Below, in pieces: positions 7,968-17,537 of a stretch of 43,518 nt of DNA. The stretch comes from an uncultured Pelagibacteraceae bacterium. GTDB taxonomy: Bacteria; Pseudomonadota; Alphaproteobacteria; Pelagibacterales; Pelagibacteraceae. Below the pieces are notes generated by a model. It had not been told where the DNA came from. It searched no databases and was given only the letters and a program-made list of their open reading frames with translations. How positions within the stretch are numbered: the first letter of the stretch is position 1; each line of letters opens with the position of its first letter. The stretch lies in assembly GCA_902570125.1 (NCBI GenBank), contig CACFXK010000010.1, positions 1 to 43,518 on the forward strand, in the 5' to 3' direction. The position numbers and the translations under genes were made by a program.

Positions 7968-10900
7968 TGGATATCCAAAACAAAAATCGTAAACTCCTAA
8001 AAAAAAATCATGTTTATGATGAAACTATGGAACATGATGCATGCGGAGTAGGTCTTGTTGCATCAACTGAGGGTCTAAAATCAAGAAAAGTAGTCGAATA
8101 CGGTATCGAAGCTCTAAAAGCTGTATGGCACAGAGGTGCAATTGATGCAGACGGTAAAACTGGAGATGGAGCAGGTATTCATATTGAAATACCAAATGAT
8201 TTCTTTGCAGAAAAAATTGAAATAACAGGCCATGAGCACGATAACTCAGATTTATGTGTCGGAATGATTTTCTTACCAAGAAATGACTTTGGGGGACAAG
8301 AGCAATGCAGATCAATTGTAGAAAGTGAATTAACAAAAAAGAATTTTAATATTTACGGATGGAGACAAGTACCTGTGGATCCTTCTGTTTTAGGAGAAAA
8401 GGCAGAACAAACTAGACCTGAGATTACACAAGTTCTTTTTACTCATAATGATAAGTCAATTCATGGTAAAGATTTAGAAAGAGCTCTTTATGAAACTCGA
8501 AGAAAAATTGAAAAAGAAGCATTAAGAAATCAATTAAACAATTTTTATATTTGTTCATTCAGCTCGAAATCAATAATTTATAAAGGAATGTTTTTAGCAG
8601 AGTCTTTATCTGATTTTTATCCAGATTTAAAAGATGAGCGTTTCATTTCACGTTATGCAATTTTCCATCAAAGATTCTCTACTAACACCGCTCCAAGTTG
8701 GGATTTAGCCCAACCTTTTAGATCAATTGCTCACAATGGAGAGATAAACACTTTAAAAGGAAATATTAATTGGATGAGAATTCACGAAGAGGAAATGTTT
8801 AGTCCTTTGTTTGATGATATGGAAAATTTAAAACCAGTTATCCCTGCTGGTAATTCTGATTCTGCATCATTAGATAATGTGTTTGAATTATTAAATATTT
8901 CTGGACATTCAGCACCTTTAGCAAAACTTATGCTAATACCAGATGCTTGGTCTAAAAAAAGTAAAGTTCTTCCAAAAGATCATCAACAACTTTTTAACTT
9001 TTTAAATAGTACAATGGAACCTTGGGATGGACCTGCTGCTATAGCTGCAACTGACAATGAGTGGGTTATTGTAGGTAGTGACAGAAATGGACTTAGACCT
9101 CTTAGATATACAATTACAAGAGATAAACTTCTATTTGCAGGATCTGAGACAGGAATGATTGATCTAAATGAGAAGAAAATTATTTCAAAAGGAAGACTAG
9201 GACCAGGAGAAATTTTGGGTGTGAGAATTGAAAAAGGAAAAGTTTATACAAATAATCAAATAAAGAATTATTTGTCTAAAGAATACAAACATTTCAACAA
9301 TCAAATAATTGAATTAGATAAATCATTAACTATAGAAAATGAAAAAAGTGAGTTTTTAGGCTCTGATTTAAAAAAGATACAACATTGTTTTGGTTATAGC
9401 CTTGAAGACTTGGAGTTAATTTTGCATCCAATGGCAGAGGATGCTAAAGAAGCAACCGGGTCAATGGGAGATGACACTCCCCTTGCAGTTTTATCTGACA
9501 AATACAGGCCTCTTTATCATTATTTTAGACAGAATTTTAGTCAGGTGACCAATCCCCCGATCGACTCTCTTAGGGAAAATAAAGTGATGAGCTTGAAAAC
9601 AAGATTTGGAAATTTAGGAAATATTCTAGATTTTTCTAATCTTACCGAGGAAAATATTTATGTTTTAGATAGTCCAATTTTATCAAACACTCAGTTTGAA
9701 AAATTTATAAAGTATTTCGGAGATAACTATAAAATTTTAGATTGTACATTCAACACTGAGCAAAGTTTAGAAGAAGCTATAGAATTATTAAAAAATAACG
9801 CTGAAAAAGCAGTTAGAGAGGGTAATACTCAACTTATTTTATCTGACAAAAATATATCTGAAACAAAATTACCAATGCCAATGCTTTTATGTATTGGTGC
9901 AATAAATACTCATTTAATAAAATTAGGCTTGAGAGGCTATGCATCAATTAATGTACAAACAGGGGATGCCTTAGACACCCATTCATTTGCAACATTAATA
10001 GGTGTTGGAGCTACAACGGTTAATCCTTACCTAGCATTTGATAGTTTGCATCAAAGATATTCAAAAAAACTTTTTGGTAATTTCTCTTTTGATGAGTGTG
10101 TAGCCAGATATATTAAATCAGTAAATCTTGGACTATTAAAAATAATGTCAAAGATGGGTATATCAGTTTTAAGTTCATATAGAGGTGGATGCAATTTTGA
10201 AACAGTTGGATTGAGTAGAACAATTGTAAAAGATTATTTTCCAGGAGTATTATCTAAAATTTCTGGAATAGGACTAACTGGTATTGAAAAAAAAATAAGA
10301 TCAATACATAAAGATGCGTTTGATATTCACTCAAACATTTTACCAATTGGTGGAATTTACAGGTATAGAAAAAATGGTGAAACACATCAATATCAAGGAA
10401 AATTAATTCATCTTTTACAAGCAGCTGTAGGCTCAAATTCGTATGAAACTTATAAAAAATATACTAAGGGTATTTACGGTTTAAAGCCAATTAGTTTAAG
10501 AGATTTAATTGATTTTAAAAAGCAGGAGGCAATTGATATTGACCAAGTGGAGCCAATTACTGAGATAATGAAAAGATTTGGAAGTGGAAGTATGTCTCAT
10601 GGAGCCTTGTCAAAAGAGGCACATGAAACACTTGCTATGGGAATGAACAGAATTAAAGGTGCTTCATGCAGTGGAGAAGGTGGAGAAGATGAAGAGAGAT
10701 TTAAAGTATTAGATAATGGAGATAGTGCAAATTCTAGAGTAAAACAAATTGCTTCTGCAAGATTTGGAGTAACTATTAACTATTTAAATAATTGTAATGA
10801 GATTGAAATCAAAATTGCTCAAGGAGCAAAACCTGGAGAAGGTGGTCAATTACCAGGATTTAAAGTAACAGAGGAAATTGCAAGACTAAGACATTCTACG

Positions 10901-12463
10901 CCTGGTGTAACCTTAATATCGCCACCTCCACACCACGATATTTACTCAATTGAAGACTTAGCTCAACTTATTTATGACTTAAAGCAGATTAATCCAAAGG
11001 CAAGAGTTGGTGTAAAACTAGTTGCCTCTTCAGGTATAGGAACAATTGCTGCAGGTGTTGCTAAAGCAAAAGCAGATATAATTTTAATTTCAGGTCATAA
11101 TGGTGGGACTGGTGCCACTCCACAAACAAGTGTTAAATATGTCGGTATTCCATGGGAAATGGGACTAACAGAGGCAAACCAAGTATTAACTTTAAACAAA
11201 TTAAGACACCTAGTTACATTAAGAACAGATGGAGGAATTAAAACAGGAAGAGACGTTGTAATAGCTGCAATGATGGGAGCCGAAGAATTTGGCGTAGCAA
11301 CAACAGCGCTAGTTGCAATGGGTTGTATAATGGTGAGACAATGTCATTCTAATACATGTCCAGTTGGAGTTTGTACTCAAGATGATGAATTAAGAAAAAA
11401 ATTTACTGGCACTCCAGATAAAATAGTAAATCTATTTTCTTTTATAGCTCAAGAAGTAAGAGAAATTTTATCAAGTTTAGGATTTAAAAATTTAAATGAA
11501 GTAATTGGAAGAACAGATTTACTAAGACAAGTCAGTAAAGGATCACCGAATTTAGATGACCTAGATTTAAATCCTTTATTTGTTCAAGCTGATCCAGGCA
11601 CAAATAAAAGATATTGTGAAACTCCTATAATAAATGAAGTACCAGATACTTTAGACCAAAAAATTTGGCCTGAGATAGAAAGTTTAATTAACAGAAAATT
11701 GCCGTTAGAAAATGTTTATTCAATTGAAAATACAGATAGAGCTGTTGGAACAAGAATTTCATATAATCTCTATAAAAAATTTGGTAATAATAAATTAGGG
11801 GAAAATACTTTTGCGATTAACTTTAAAGGTTCTGCTGGTCAATCTTTTGGTGCCTTCGGTGTTAAAGGACTTAAACTAATATTAAAGGGAGATGCAAATG
11901 ATTACGTTGCAAAAGGTCTATCAGGTGCATCTATCGTGATTAAACTTCGAGATGAAAGTAATTTAATTTCAAATGAAAATACTATTATAGGAAATACAGT
12001 CTTATATGGAGCAACATCAGGATATCTTTTTGCAGCTGGACAGGCAGGTGAAAGATTTGCTGTTAGAAATTCGGGTGCTACTGCAGTCATAGAAGGATGT
12101 GATTCAAATGGTTGTGAGTACATGACAGGTGGGTCAATAGTAATATTGGGAGAGGTAGGTGATAATTTTGGAGCTGGTATGACTGGTGGTATGGCATTTA
12201 TATATGACCCAAAAAGCCAGTTTGCAAAAAAAGCTAATCCCGAAACAATAGTTTGGCAAACTCCCGAGACAGAATATTGGAAAAACTATCTAAAAGATTT
12301 AGTTTTAAAACACAATGAGGAAACTAATTCTAATTTATCAGCACAGATTATTGAAAATTTTGATGATGAAATTAAAAATTTCTTACAAGTTTGCCCTAAA
12401 GAAATGTTAAATAAATTAGAAAACCCTATTACAAATAAAAGTTTAGTTGGAAAAGCTAGTTAA
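7964..12463 (+). CDS. gltB: Glutamate synthase (NADPH) large subunit
   Basis: 1499-aa alpha subunit of GOGAT, the ammonium assimilation enzyme downstream of glutamine synthetase. The class-II glutaminase domain starts at C27 in HDACGVG; removal of a 26-residue propeptide is expected from the family. The glutaminase signature WDLAQPFRSIAHNGEINTLK is present. A central domain is followed by the FMN-binding synthase domain (KPGEGGQLPG, GHNGGTGATPQ) and the [3Fe-4S] motif in MVRQCHSNTCPVGVCTQ. The C-terminal GXGXG beta-helix is visible (GASIVIKL, GGSIVILGEVGDNFGAGMTG). Length matches the family. Its last 8 bp overlap the 3' end of the opposing hydrolase gene. Confidence 0.98.
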   Translation: MMDIQNKNRKLLKKNHVYDETMEHDACGVGLVASTEGLKSRKVVEYGIEALKAVWHRGAIDADGKTGDGAGIHIEIPNDFFAEKIEITGHEHDNSDLCVGMIFLPRNDFGGQEQCRSIVESELTKKNFNIYGWRQVPVDPSVLGEKAEQTRPEITQVLFTHNDKSIHGKDLERALYETRRKIEKEALRNQLNNFYICSFSSKSIIYKGMFLAESLSDFYPDLKDERFISRYAIFHQRFSTNTAPSWDLAQPFRSIAHNGEINTLKGNINWMRIHEEEMFSPLFDDMENLKPVIPAGNSDSASLDNVFELLNISGHSAPLAKLMLIPDAWSKKSKVLPKDHQQLFNFLNSTMEPWDGPAAIAATDNEWVIVGSDRNGLRPLRYTITRDKLLFAGSETGMIDLNEKKIISKGRLGPGEILGVRIEKGKVYTNNQIKNYLSKEYKHFNNQIIELDKSLTIENEKSEFLGSDLKKIQHCFGYSLEDLELILHPMAEDAKEATGSMGDDTPLAVLSDKYRPLYHYFRQNFSQVTNPPIDSLRENKVMSLKTRFGNLGNILDFSNLTEENIYVLDSPILSNTQFEKFIKYFGDNYKILDCTFNTEQSLEEAIELLKNNAEKAVREGNTQLILSDKNISETKLPMPMLLCIGAINTHLIKLGLRGYASINVQTGDALDTHSFATLIGVGATTVNPYLAFDSLHQRYSKKLFGNFSFDECVARYIKSVNLGLLKIMSKMGISVLSSYRGGCNFETVGLSRTIVKDYFPGVLSKISGIGLTGIEKKIRSIHKDAFDIHSNILPIGGIYRYRKNGETHQYQGKLIHLLQAAVGSNSYETYKKYTKGIYGLKPISLRDLIDFKKQEAIDIDQVEPITEIMKRFGSGSMSHGALSKEAHETLAMGMNRIKGASCSGEGGEDEERFKVLDNGDSANSRVKQIASARFGVTINYLNNCNEIEIKIAQGAKPGEGGQLPGFKVTEEIARLRHSTPGVTLISPPPHHDIYSIEDLAQLIYDLKQINPKARVGVKLVASSGIGTIAAGVAKAKADIILISGHNGGTGATPQTSVKYVGIPWEMGLTEANQVLTLNKLRHLVTLRTDGGIKTGRDVVIAAMMGAEEFGVATTALVAMGCIMVRQCHSNTCPVGVCTQDDELRKKFTGTPDKIVNLFSFIAQEVREILSSLGFKNLNEVIGRTDLLRQVSKGSPNLDDLDLNPLFVQADPGTNKRYCETPIINEVPDTLDQKIWPEIESLINRKLPLENVYSIENTDRAVGTRISYNLYKKFGNNKLGENTFAINFKGSAGQSFGAFGVKGLKLILKGDANDYVAKGLSGASIVIKLRDESNLISNENTIIGNTVLYGATSGYLFAAGQAGERFAVRNSGATAVIEGCDSNGCEYMTGGSIVILGEVGDNFGAGMTGGMAFIYDPKSQFAKKANPETIVWQTPETEYWKNYLKDLVLKHNEETNSNLSAQIIENFDDEIKNFLQVCPKEMLNKLENPITNKSLVGKAS

Positions 12464-13217
12464 CTTTTTTGATTATAGATTTTAACTCTTTGCAAATAAT
12501 ATTTAAATTTTTTTTTGAAGAAAGGCTGTGATCTCCATTTTTTATCACTAGTAGTTTTTTTTCTGCTTTAGGAAAAATTTTCAAAACTTTTCTCGAATAC
12601 ATTACTGGAACCACCTCATCCTTCTGCCCATGAATCATAGTTACAGGATTTGTATTATATAATTTTCTGTTAAGAACTTTATTGCTGGTTTTTTTACCAT
12701 CTAAAATTAGCTGTTTTGTTATTAAATACTCATAATCACCATTTTTAATTTTTGAAATACCTTTTTTCAAAATTTCACTTTTCGTTTTTTTTGGAAATTT
12801 TTTCCACATAATTCTTGTAAGAAACTCAGGAGCAGATCCAATTCCTAAAAAACCTTTAATTTGTGGACTATAATATCTATGCATTAACAAAGAAATCCAG
12901 CCGCCCATGCTAGATCCAATTAGTATAAAGTCATTCTTTTTAACTATTTTACTTATTGTAATTCTCGCGTCATTTGACCATTTAGTGATGTTACCTCTTG
13001 TGAATTCTCCCGATGATCTTCCATGACCAAAGTATTCCAGAGCTAAAAATCCAAGATTATTTTGAATAGAAAACTTTAAAAATTTCTTTGGTTTATCACC
13101 GTCAATATCTGATGCAAAACCAGGTAAAAAAACTACGTAAAGTTTTTTTTTATAATTATTTGCTATATATCTTAGTTTTTTATATTTAGAAATTCTTAGA
13201 AATTTATATTTTTTCAT
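12456..13217 (-). CDS. Alpha/beta hydrolase (serine hydrolase)
   Basis: 253 aa. Catalytic triad can be read as S103 in the elbow GSSMGG, D200 in HGQKDEVVP and H230 in NGDHSLSS. LPGFASDIDGDK is the oxyanion-hole region after strand 3, and EYFGHGRSSG matches the family's DxxGxGxS position. There is no signal peptide, so it is probably cytoplasmic. Overall it resembles the ABHD10/esterase branch found in Alphaproteobacteria; the substrate (thioester, carboxylester or other) is not determinable. It is divergent from the glycosyltransferase over 42 bp and convergent with gltB. Confidence 0.85.
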   Translation of the reverse strand: MKKYKFLRISKYKKLRYIANNYKKKLYVVFLPGFASDIDGDKPKKFLKFSIQNNLGFLALEYFGHGRSSGEFTRGNITKWSNDARITISKIVKKNDFILIGSSMGGWISLLMHRYYSPQIKGFLGIGSAPEFLTRIMWKKFPKKTKSEILKKGISKIKNGDYEYLITKQLILDGKKTSNKVLNRKLYNTNPVTMIHGQKDEVVPVMYSRKVLKIFPKAEKKLLVIKNGDHSLSSKKNLNIICKELKSIIKKVN

Positions 13218-13242
13218 ATAAAGTAATAAAGTTGACCAAGTT

Positions 13243-13248
13243 TATAAT
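13243..13248 (+). promoter_or_regulatory. -10 hexamer (TATAAT) for the GT4-thrS operon
   Basis: A consensus TATAAT lies 11 nt before the ATG at 13260, in a 42-bp divergent gap. No TTGACA-like -35 is found at 16-18 bp. If used, the transcript would begin only about 4-5 nt before the start codon. Confidence 0.4.
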
Positions 13249-13259
13249 ATTATTACCAC

Positions 13260-14414
13260 ATGCAGTCTAAATTAAAAGTCCTTCAAGTAATTCCTAAACT
13301 AGGTTACGGTGGAGCTGAAACCGGTTGTTATGATATTGCCCATTATTTACCAGAAAATAATGTTGGATCTTATTTAATAACAAGTGGTGGTGAATTATTA
13401 AAATTTATTGATAAAAAAAAAGTTAAAGTAATAAGACTCCCAGTTCAATCTAAAAATCCAATACTTATTCTTCTAAACTCTATATTTATTTCAATTTTTA
13501 TTTTATTAAATGGTATCAATATTGTTCATGCTAGAAGCAGAGCCCCAGCTTGGTCATGTTTAATAGCAACAAAAATTACTAGAAGAAAATTTGTTACTAC
13601 TTTCCATGGAACATACAATTTCAATAGCAATATAAAAAAATTTTATAACTCGGTTATGGTCAGATCAGATTTGATTATTGCAGGATCAAATTTTATATTT
13701 TCTCATATTAAAGAAAACTATTCAGAATATTTATCTGATAGAAAAAAATTACTTTCAATTTTTCGTGGTATTAACACAGATTATTATGATGCATCTACTA
13801 CTCTAGAAGCTGATGAAGATAATCTGTTTAAATCTTGGGAATTGATTGTTGGTAAAAAAATAATTCTATTACCTGGAAGGCTTACTGCTTGGAAGGGCCA
13901 AGAAATGTTTTTAGAAGCTTTAAATAAAGTAAATATTCAATTAGGCAATGATGCATTCATTGCAGTTATTCTCGGTAATGATCAAGGTAGGGACCTTTAC
14001 AAAAAAAAACTTATAAGACTTGTCGAGCAATATAGACTTACAAAACAAATTAGATTTATAGACCATTGTAAAAATATGCCTTTAGCCTACAAAATTTCAG
14101 ATATAGTGATTTCAGCATCAATAGAACCAGAAGCATTTGGTAGGGTATCAGTTGAAGCACAATCTATGCAGAAAATGATTGTAGCGAGTAACTTAGGTGG
14201 ATCTAATGAAACTGTGATAGATGGAAGAACTGGTATTTTATTTGAAGCAGGAAACTCTGATGAATTATCTGAAAAAATAATTAAAGTAATGAATATGGAT
14301 CCTAATGAACTCAGTAAAATGGGTAATAATGGAAGAGAAAATGTATTAAAAAAATTTAATGTTGAAAAAATGTGTTTTTCTACTTATTCAGAATACAAAA
14401 AACTATTTAATTAA
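13260..14414 (+). CDS. Glycosyltransferase family 4
   Basis: 384-aa GT-B fold enzyme. The N-terminal Rossmann domain opens with QVIPKLGYGGAETGCYDIA, the usual acceptor-side loop. The C-terminal domain holds LLPGRLTAWKGQEMFLEAL and the donor-nucleotide signature EPEAFGRVSVEAQSM, then NETVIDGRTGILFEAG, characteristic of retaining GT4 transferases. A hydrophobic stretch at ~residues 67-88 may associate with the membrane. It likely adds a sugar to a lipopolysaccharide or other surface glycan, but acceptor and sugar are unknown. Its TAA overlaps the thrS ATG by one base (TAATG), tying it to the translation operon. There is no other glycan gene nearby. Confidence 0.88.
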   Translation: MQSKLKVLQVIPKLGYGGAETGCYDIAHYLPENNVGSYLITSGGELLKFIDKKKVKVIRLPVQSKNPILILLNSIFISIFILLNGINIVHARSRAPAWSCLIATKITRRKFVTTFHGTYNFNSNIKKFYNSVMVRSDLIIAGSNFIFSHIKENYSEYLSDRKKLLSIFRGINTDYYDASTTLEADEDNLFKSWELIVGKKIILLPGRLTAWKGQEMFLEALNKVNIQLGNDAFIAVILGNDQGRDLYKKKLIRLVEQYRLTKQIRFIDHCKNMPLAYKISDIVISASIEPEAFGRVSVEAQSMQKMIVASNLGGSNETVIDGRTGILFEAGNSDELSEKIIKVMNMDPNELSKMGNNGRENVLKKFNVEKMCFSTYSEYKKLFN

Positions 14415-16330
14415 TGCCAGATATTACATTACCAGACGGAAAAAAAATTAATTTTAAAAAAAGTATTTCAGGATTTGAAGTTGCAGAAAAAATTAGCAAA
14501 TCTCTATCAAAACAAGCCTTGCTTATAAGTGTTGATGGAGAATTAAAAGATTTAAATCATAGTATTTCAAAAGATTCTTCAATTAAGATATTTACTTCAA
14601 AAGATAAAGAAGGTTTAGAGACCATAAGACATGATACTGCTCATATACTAGCTATGGCAGTTCAAGAATTATTTCCAGGGACACAAGTTACAATAGGGCC
14701 AGTTATCGAAGATGGCTTTTATTACGATTTTGCGAGAAAAGAACCTTTTACAACAGAAGATTTGGAAAAAATTGAAAATAAAATGAAAGAAATAGTAGAT
14801 CGAGATGAAAAAACTTACAGAGAGGTTTGGAAAAGAAATGATGCAATTGAACATTTTAAAAAAAAGGGAGAAATATATAAAGCTGAGATAATAGAAGGTA
14901 TTCCAGAGGGAGAAGATGTGTCTTTATATTTTCATGGAGATTGGCATGATTTATGCAGAGGCCCTCATTTAAGTTCAACTGGTAAAATTGGAAAATATTT
15001 TAAATTAACAAAGGTCTCAGGTGCCTACTGGAGAGGCGACTCTAATAATGAAATGTTACAAAGAGTATATGGAACAAGTTGGTCTACTCAAAAAGAATTA
15101 GATGATTATTTAAATAGAATTGAAGAGGCCGAAAAAAGAGATCACAGAAAAATTGGAAAAGAAATGGATTTATTTCATTTCAGAGAAGAAAGTCCTGGAT
15201 CTGTATTTTGGCATCAAAAAGGGTGGAGCCTATTCCAAAAACTTATTTCATATATGAGAATGAAACAAGAAACAGCAGGGTATCAAGAAATAAATACTCC
15301 AGAAATATTAGATCGCTCACTCTGGGAAAAATCTGGTCATTGGGAAAAATTTGGCGCCAATATGTATACTTCTACTACACCTGATGAAAAAGTATTTGCA
15401 ATAAAACCGATGAATTGTCCAGGTTGTGTGCAAGTTTTTAATCAAGGTTTAAAAAGTTATCGAGATTTACCACTTAAAATGTCAGAATTTGGAAAGGTTC
15501 ATAGGTATGAACCATCAGGCGCACTTCATGGATTATTAAGAGTTAGAGCTTTCACCCAAGATGATGCACATATTTTTTGTACCGAGGAACAAATTACTGA
15601 AGAATGTTTAACTGTAACTAATTTAATTTTGGAAATTTATAAAGATTTAGGATTTGAAGAAGTAATTTTAAAATATTCTGATAGACCAGAATTAAGAGTT
15701 GGTGACGATCAGGTTTGGGATAAATCAGAGGCTGCTTTATTAGAAGCAATTAAAGCAACAAAATTAGAATATTCTATTAATAAGGGTGAAGGCGCTTTTT
15801 ATGGTCCAAAAATAGAATTTGTTTTGAGAGATGCTATTGGTAGAGATTGGCAATGTGGAACATTGCAAGTCGATTTAAATTTGCCAGGCAGATTAGGCGC
15901 TTCATTTGTAGATAGTGATGGTAACAAAAAAGTTCCTGTCATGCTTCATAGAGCATTATTTGGATCTTTGGAGAGGTTTATTGGAATTTTAATTGAAAAT
16001 TATTCTGGAAAATTGCCTTTTTGGCTTTGTCCTATACAAACAATAGTTATTCCCATCTCAAGTGATTTTGATGATTATGCAAAACAAGTAAACATTCAGT
16101 TAAAAAAAGTAGGGCTTTCTTCTGAAGTAGATTTAAAAAATCACAATTTAAATTATAAAATTAGAGAACATTCATTAACCAAAGTCCCTATGCTACTTAT
16201 TTGTGGAAAAAAAGAAGTTGACAGCAACACAGTAACTATTAGAAGATTGGATTCTAAAAAACAAGAAACTATGGATTTAAAAGAATTCTTAAAAAAATAC
16301 TCTGCTCTTAACAAAGCACCCTCAATTTAG
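14414..16330 (+). CDS. thrS: Threonyl-tRNA synthetase
   Basis: 638-aa class-II synthetase charging tRNA-Thr. Order: TGS domain (residues ~1-60), editing domain with HDTAH (zinc-site-like H-x3-H) and the downstream LCRGPHL, catalytic core with motif 2 (FGKVHRYEPSGALHGLLRVR) and the zinc-binding Cys/His residues (CPGC; AFTQDDAHIFC; VMLHRALFGSLERF), then the anticodon-binding domain (~540-638). Length matches E. coli ThrRS (642). Start ATG shares a base with the preceding stop, and its stop TAG overlaps the GTG of infC. Confidence 0.98.
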   Translation: MPDITLPDGKKINFKKSISGFEVAEKISKSLSKQALLISVDGELKDLNHSISKDSSIKIFTSKDKEGLETIRHDTAHILAMAVQELFPGTQVTIGPVIEDGFYYDFARKEPFTTEDLEKIENKMKEIVDRDEKTYREVWKRNDAIEHFKKKGEIYKAEIIEGIPEGEDVSLYFHGDWHDLCRGPHLSSTGKIGKYFKLTKVSGAYWRGDSNNEMLQRVYGTSWSTQKELDDYLNRIEEAEKRDHRKIGKEMDLFHFREESPGSVFWHQKGWSLFQKLISYMRMKQETAGYQEINTPEILDRSLWEKSGHWEKFGANMYTSTTPDEKVFAIKPMNCPGCVQVFNQGLKSYRDLPLKMSEFGKVHRYEPSGALHGLLRVRAFTQDDAHIFCTEEQITEECLTVTNLILEIYKDLGFEEVILKYSDRPELRVGDDQVWDKSEAALLEAIKATKLEYSINKGEGAFYGPKIEFVLRDAIGRDWQCGTLQVDLNLPGRLGASFVDSDGNKKVPVMLHRALFGSLERFIGILIENYSGKLPFWLCPIQTIVIPISSDFDDYAKQVNIQLKKVGLSSEVDLKNHNLNYKIREHSLTKVPMLLICGKKEVDSNTVTIRRLDSKKQETMDLKEFLKKYSALNKAPSI

Positions 16331-16875
16331 TGGCAGATTTCAAACAAAATTATTTTCAGAGAAGAACAAAATCTAGAGGACCTAGAACAAATCAAAGAAT
16401 AACTTCACAAGATGTCCAGGTTATTGCGAGTGATGGTGATAATTTAGGTATTCTTAATTTACAAGATGCAATCAGCAGAGCTAAAGAAGAAGGTTTAGAT
16501 TTAATTGAAATAGCACCTAACGCAAAACCTCCAGTATGCAAAATAATGGATATGGGAAAATATAAATATGATGCCCAAAAAAAAGCTAACAAGGCAAAGA
16601 AAAAACAGAAAAAGATTGAACTAAAAGAAATTAAATTACGACCAGTCACTGAAGTTCACGATTATTCATTTAAAATTAAAAATGCTCAAAAATTTATTGC
16701 AAAAGGTGATAAGGTAAAATTTACTATTAGATTTAAAGGAAGAGAGCTTCAGCATTCTAGTTTAGGCCATGAGCTTATGGATAAGATAAAAATAGATATG
16801 GAAGCTATTGGACGTGTAGAACTTCAGCCAAAGTTTGATGGCAAGCAGATGATCATGGTTATTCAGCCTTTATAA
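16330..16875 (+). CDS. infC: Translation initiation factor IF-3
   Basis: 181 aa. The N-terminal domain (GPRTNQRITSQDVQVIASDG, NAKPPVCKIMDMGKYKYD) is joined by a Lys-rich linker (KKANKAKKKQKKIELKEIKL) to the C-terminal 30S-binding domain (KFTIRFKGRELQHSSLGHEL, ending KQMIMVIQPL). IF-3 binds the 30S subunit and proofreads start codons. The start is GTG at 16330, overlapping the thrS stop as TAGTG; no ATG or ATT lies between it and the conserved RGPRTNQRI. Enteric infC uses AUU for autoregulation; here the start is also non-AUG but of the normally accepted GTG class. Confidence 0.97.
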   Translation: MADFKQNYFQRRTKSRGPRTNQRITSQDVQVIASDGDNLGILNLQDAISRAKEEGLDLIEIAPNAKPPVCKIMDMGKYKYDAQKKANKAKKKQKKIELKEIKLRPVTEVHDYSFKIKNAQKFIAKGDKVKFTIRFKGRELQHSSLGHELMDKIKIDMEAIGRVELQPKFDGKQMIMVIQPL

Positions 16876-16929
16876 GCTATATTTGTAGTTGTAAATTAAT
16901 AACAATATTTGTATAACCCCTCAAAAATT

Positions 16930-17136
16930 ATGCCTAAATTAAAAACAAAAAGTTCAGCAAAAAAAAGATTTAAGGTTTCTGCAAGAGGAAAAGTTATAAC
17001 TGCTCAAGCGGGCAAAAGACACGGTATGATAAAAAGAACTAATTCTCAGATTAGAAAGCAAAGAGGAACTACGGTACTATCTAAGCAAGATAGCAAGATT
17101 GTAAAATCTTATATGCCGTACAACTTAAGAGGATAA
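16930..17136 (+). CDS. rpmI: 50S ribosomal protein L35
   Basis: 68-aa basic protein beginning [20 protein letters not shown], the canonical L35 N-terminus, and ending [10 protein letters not shown] chose the ATG at 16930; an in-frame TTG at 16909 would add seven residues with no family support. It is 54 bp after infC in the usual infC-rpmI-rplT order, a unit autoregulated by L20 in other bacteria. The 54-bp gap shows no clear pseudoknot that I could find by eye. Confidence 0.97.
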   Translation: MPKLKTKSSAKKRFKVSARGKVITAQAGKRHGMIKRTNSQIRKQRGTTVLSKQDSKIVKSYMPYNLRG

Positions 17137-17137
17137 A

Positions 17138-17494
17138 ATGGCTAGAGTAAAAAGAGGTGTAACTAGTAGAGCAAAACATAAGAAGGTTTTAAAAGCTGTT
17201 AAGGGTCAGTGGGGCAGACGAAAAAATACTATAAGAGCTGCAAGACAGGCTATGGAAAAGGCCATGCAGTATGCTTACAGAGATAGAAGAAATAAAAAAA
17301 GAGATTTTAAATCATTATGGATTACAAGAATAAACGCTGGGGTAAGAGCTGAAGGAATGACTTATTCCAAGTTTGTTAATGGTTTAAGCAAATCTGGTAT
17401 TAAAATTGACAGAAAAATACTAGCTGAAATTGCTTATGATAATCCTGAAGCATTTAAAACTATAGTTAAAAAAGCTCAAGCTGCACTGAATTAA
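17138..17494 (+). CDS. rplT: 50S ribosomal protein L20
   Basis: 118-aa L20, which binds 23S rRNA early in 50S assembly. [19 protein letters not shown] and the [20 protein letters not shown] helix are diagnostic; the C-terminal globular part includes [19 protein letters not shown]. It starts one base after the rpmI stop. In enterics and Bacillus, L20 represses its own operon by binding the mRNA; whether that holds here is not shown by the sequence. Confidence 0.98.
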   Translation: MARVKRGVTSRAKHKKVLKAVKGQWGRRKNTIRAARQAMEKAMQYAYRDRRNKKRDFKSLWITRINAGVRAEGMTYSKFVNGLSKSGIKIDRKILAEIAYDNPEAFKTIVKKAQAALN

Positions 17495-17537
17495 TATTCA
17501 TTGTTGTTTTTCTAGAGTTAACAAATATTCTACAAAT

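Noticed and set aside
13232..13237. TTGACC as a -35 box for the GT4 gene
   Set aside because: It is only 5 bp from the TATAAT, and no -10-like hexamer lies 16-18 bp downstream of it.
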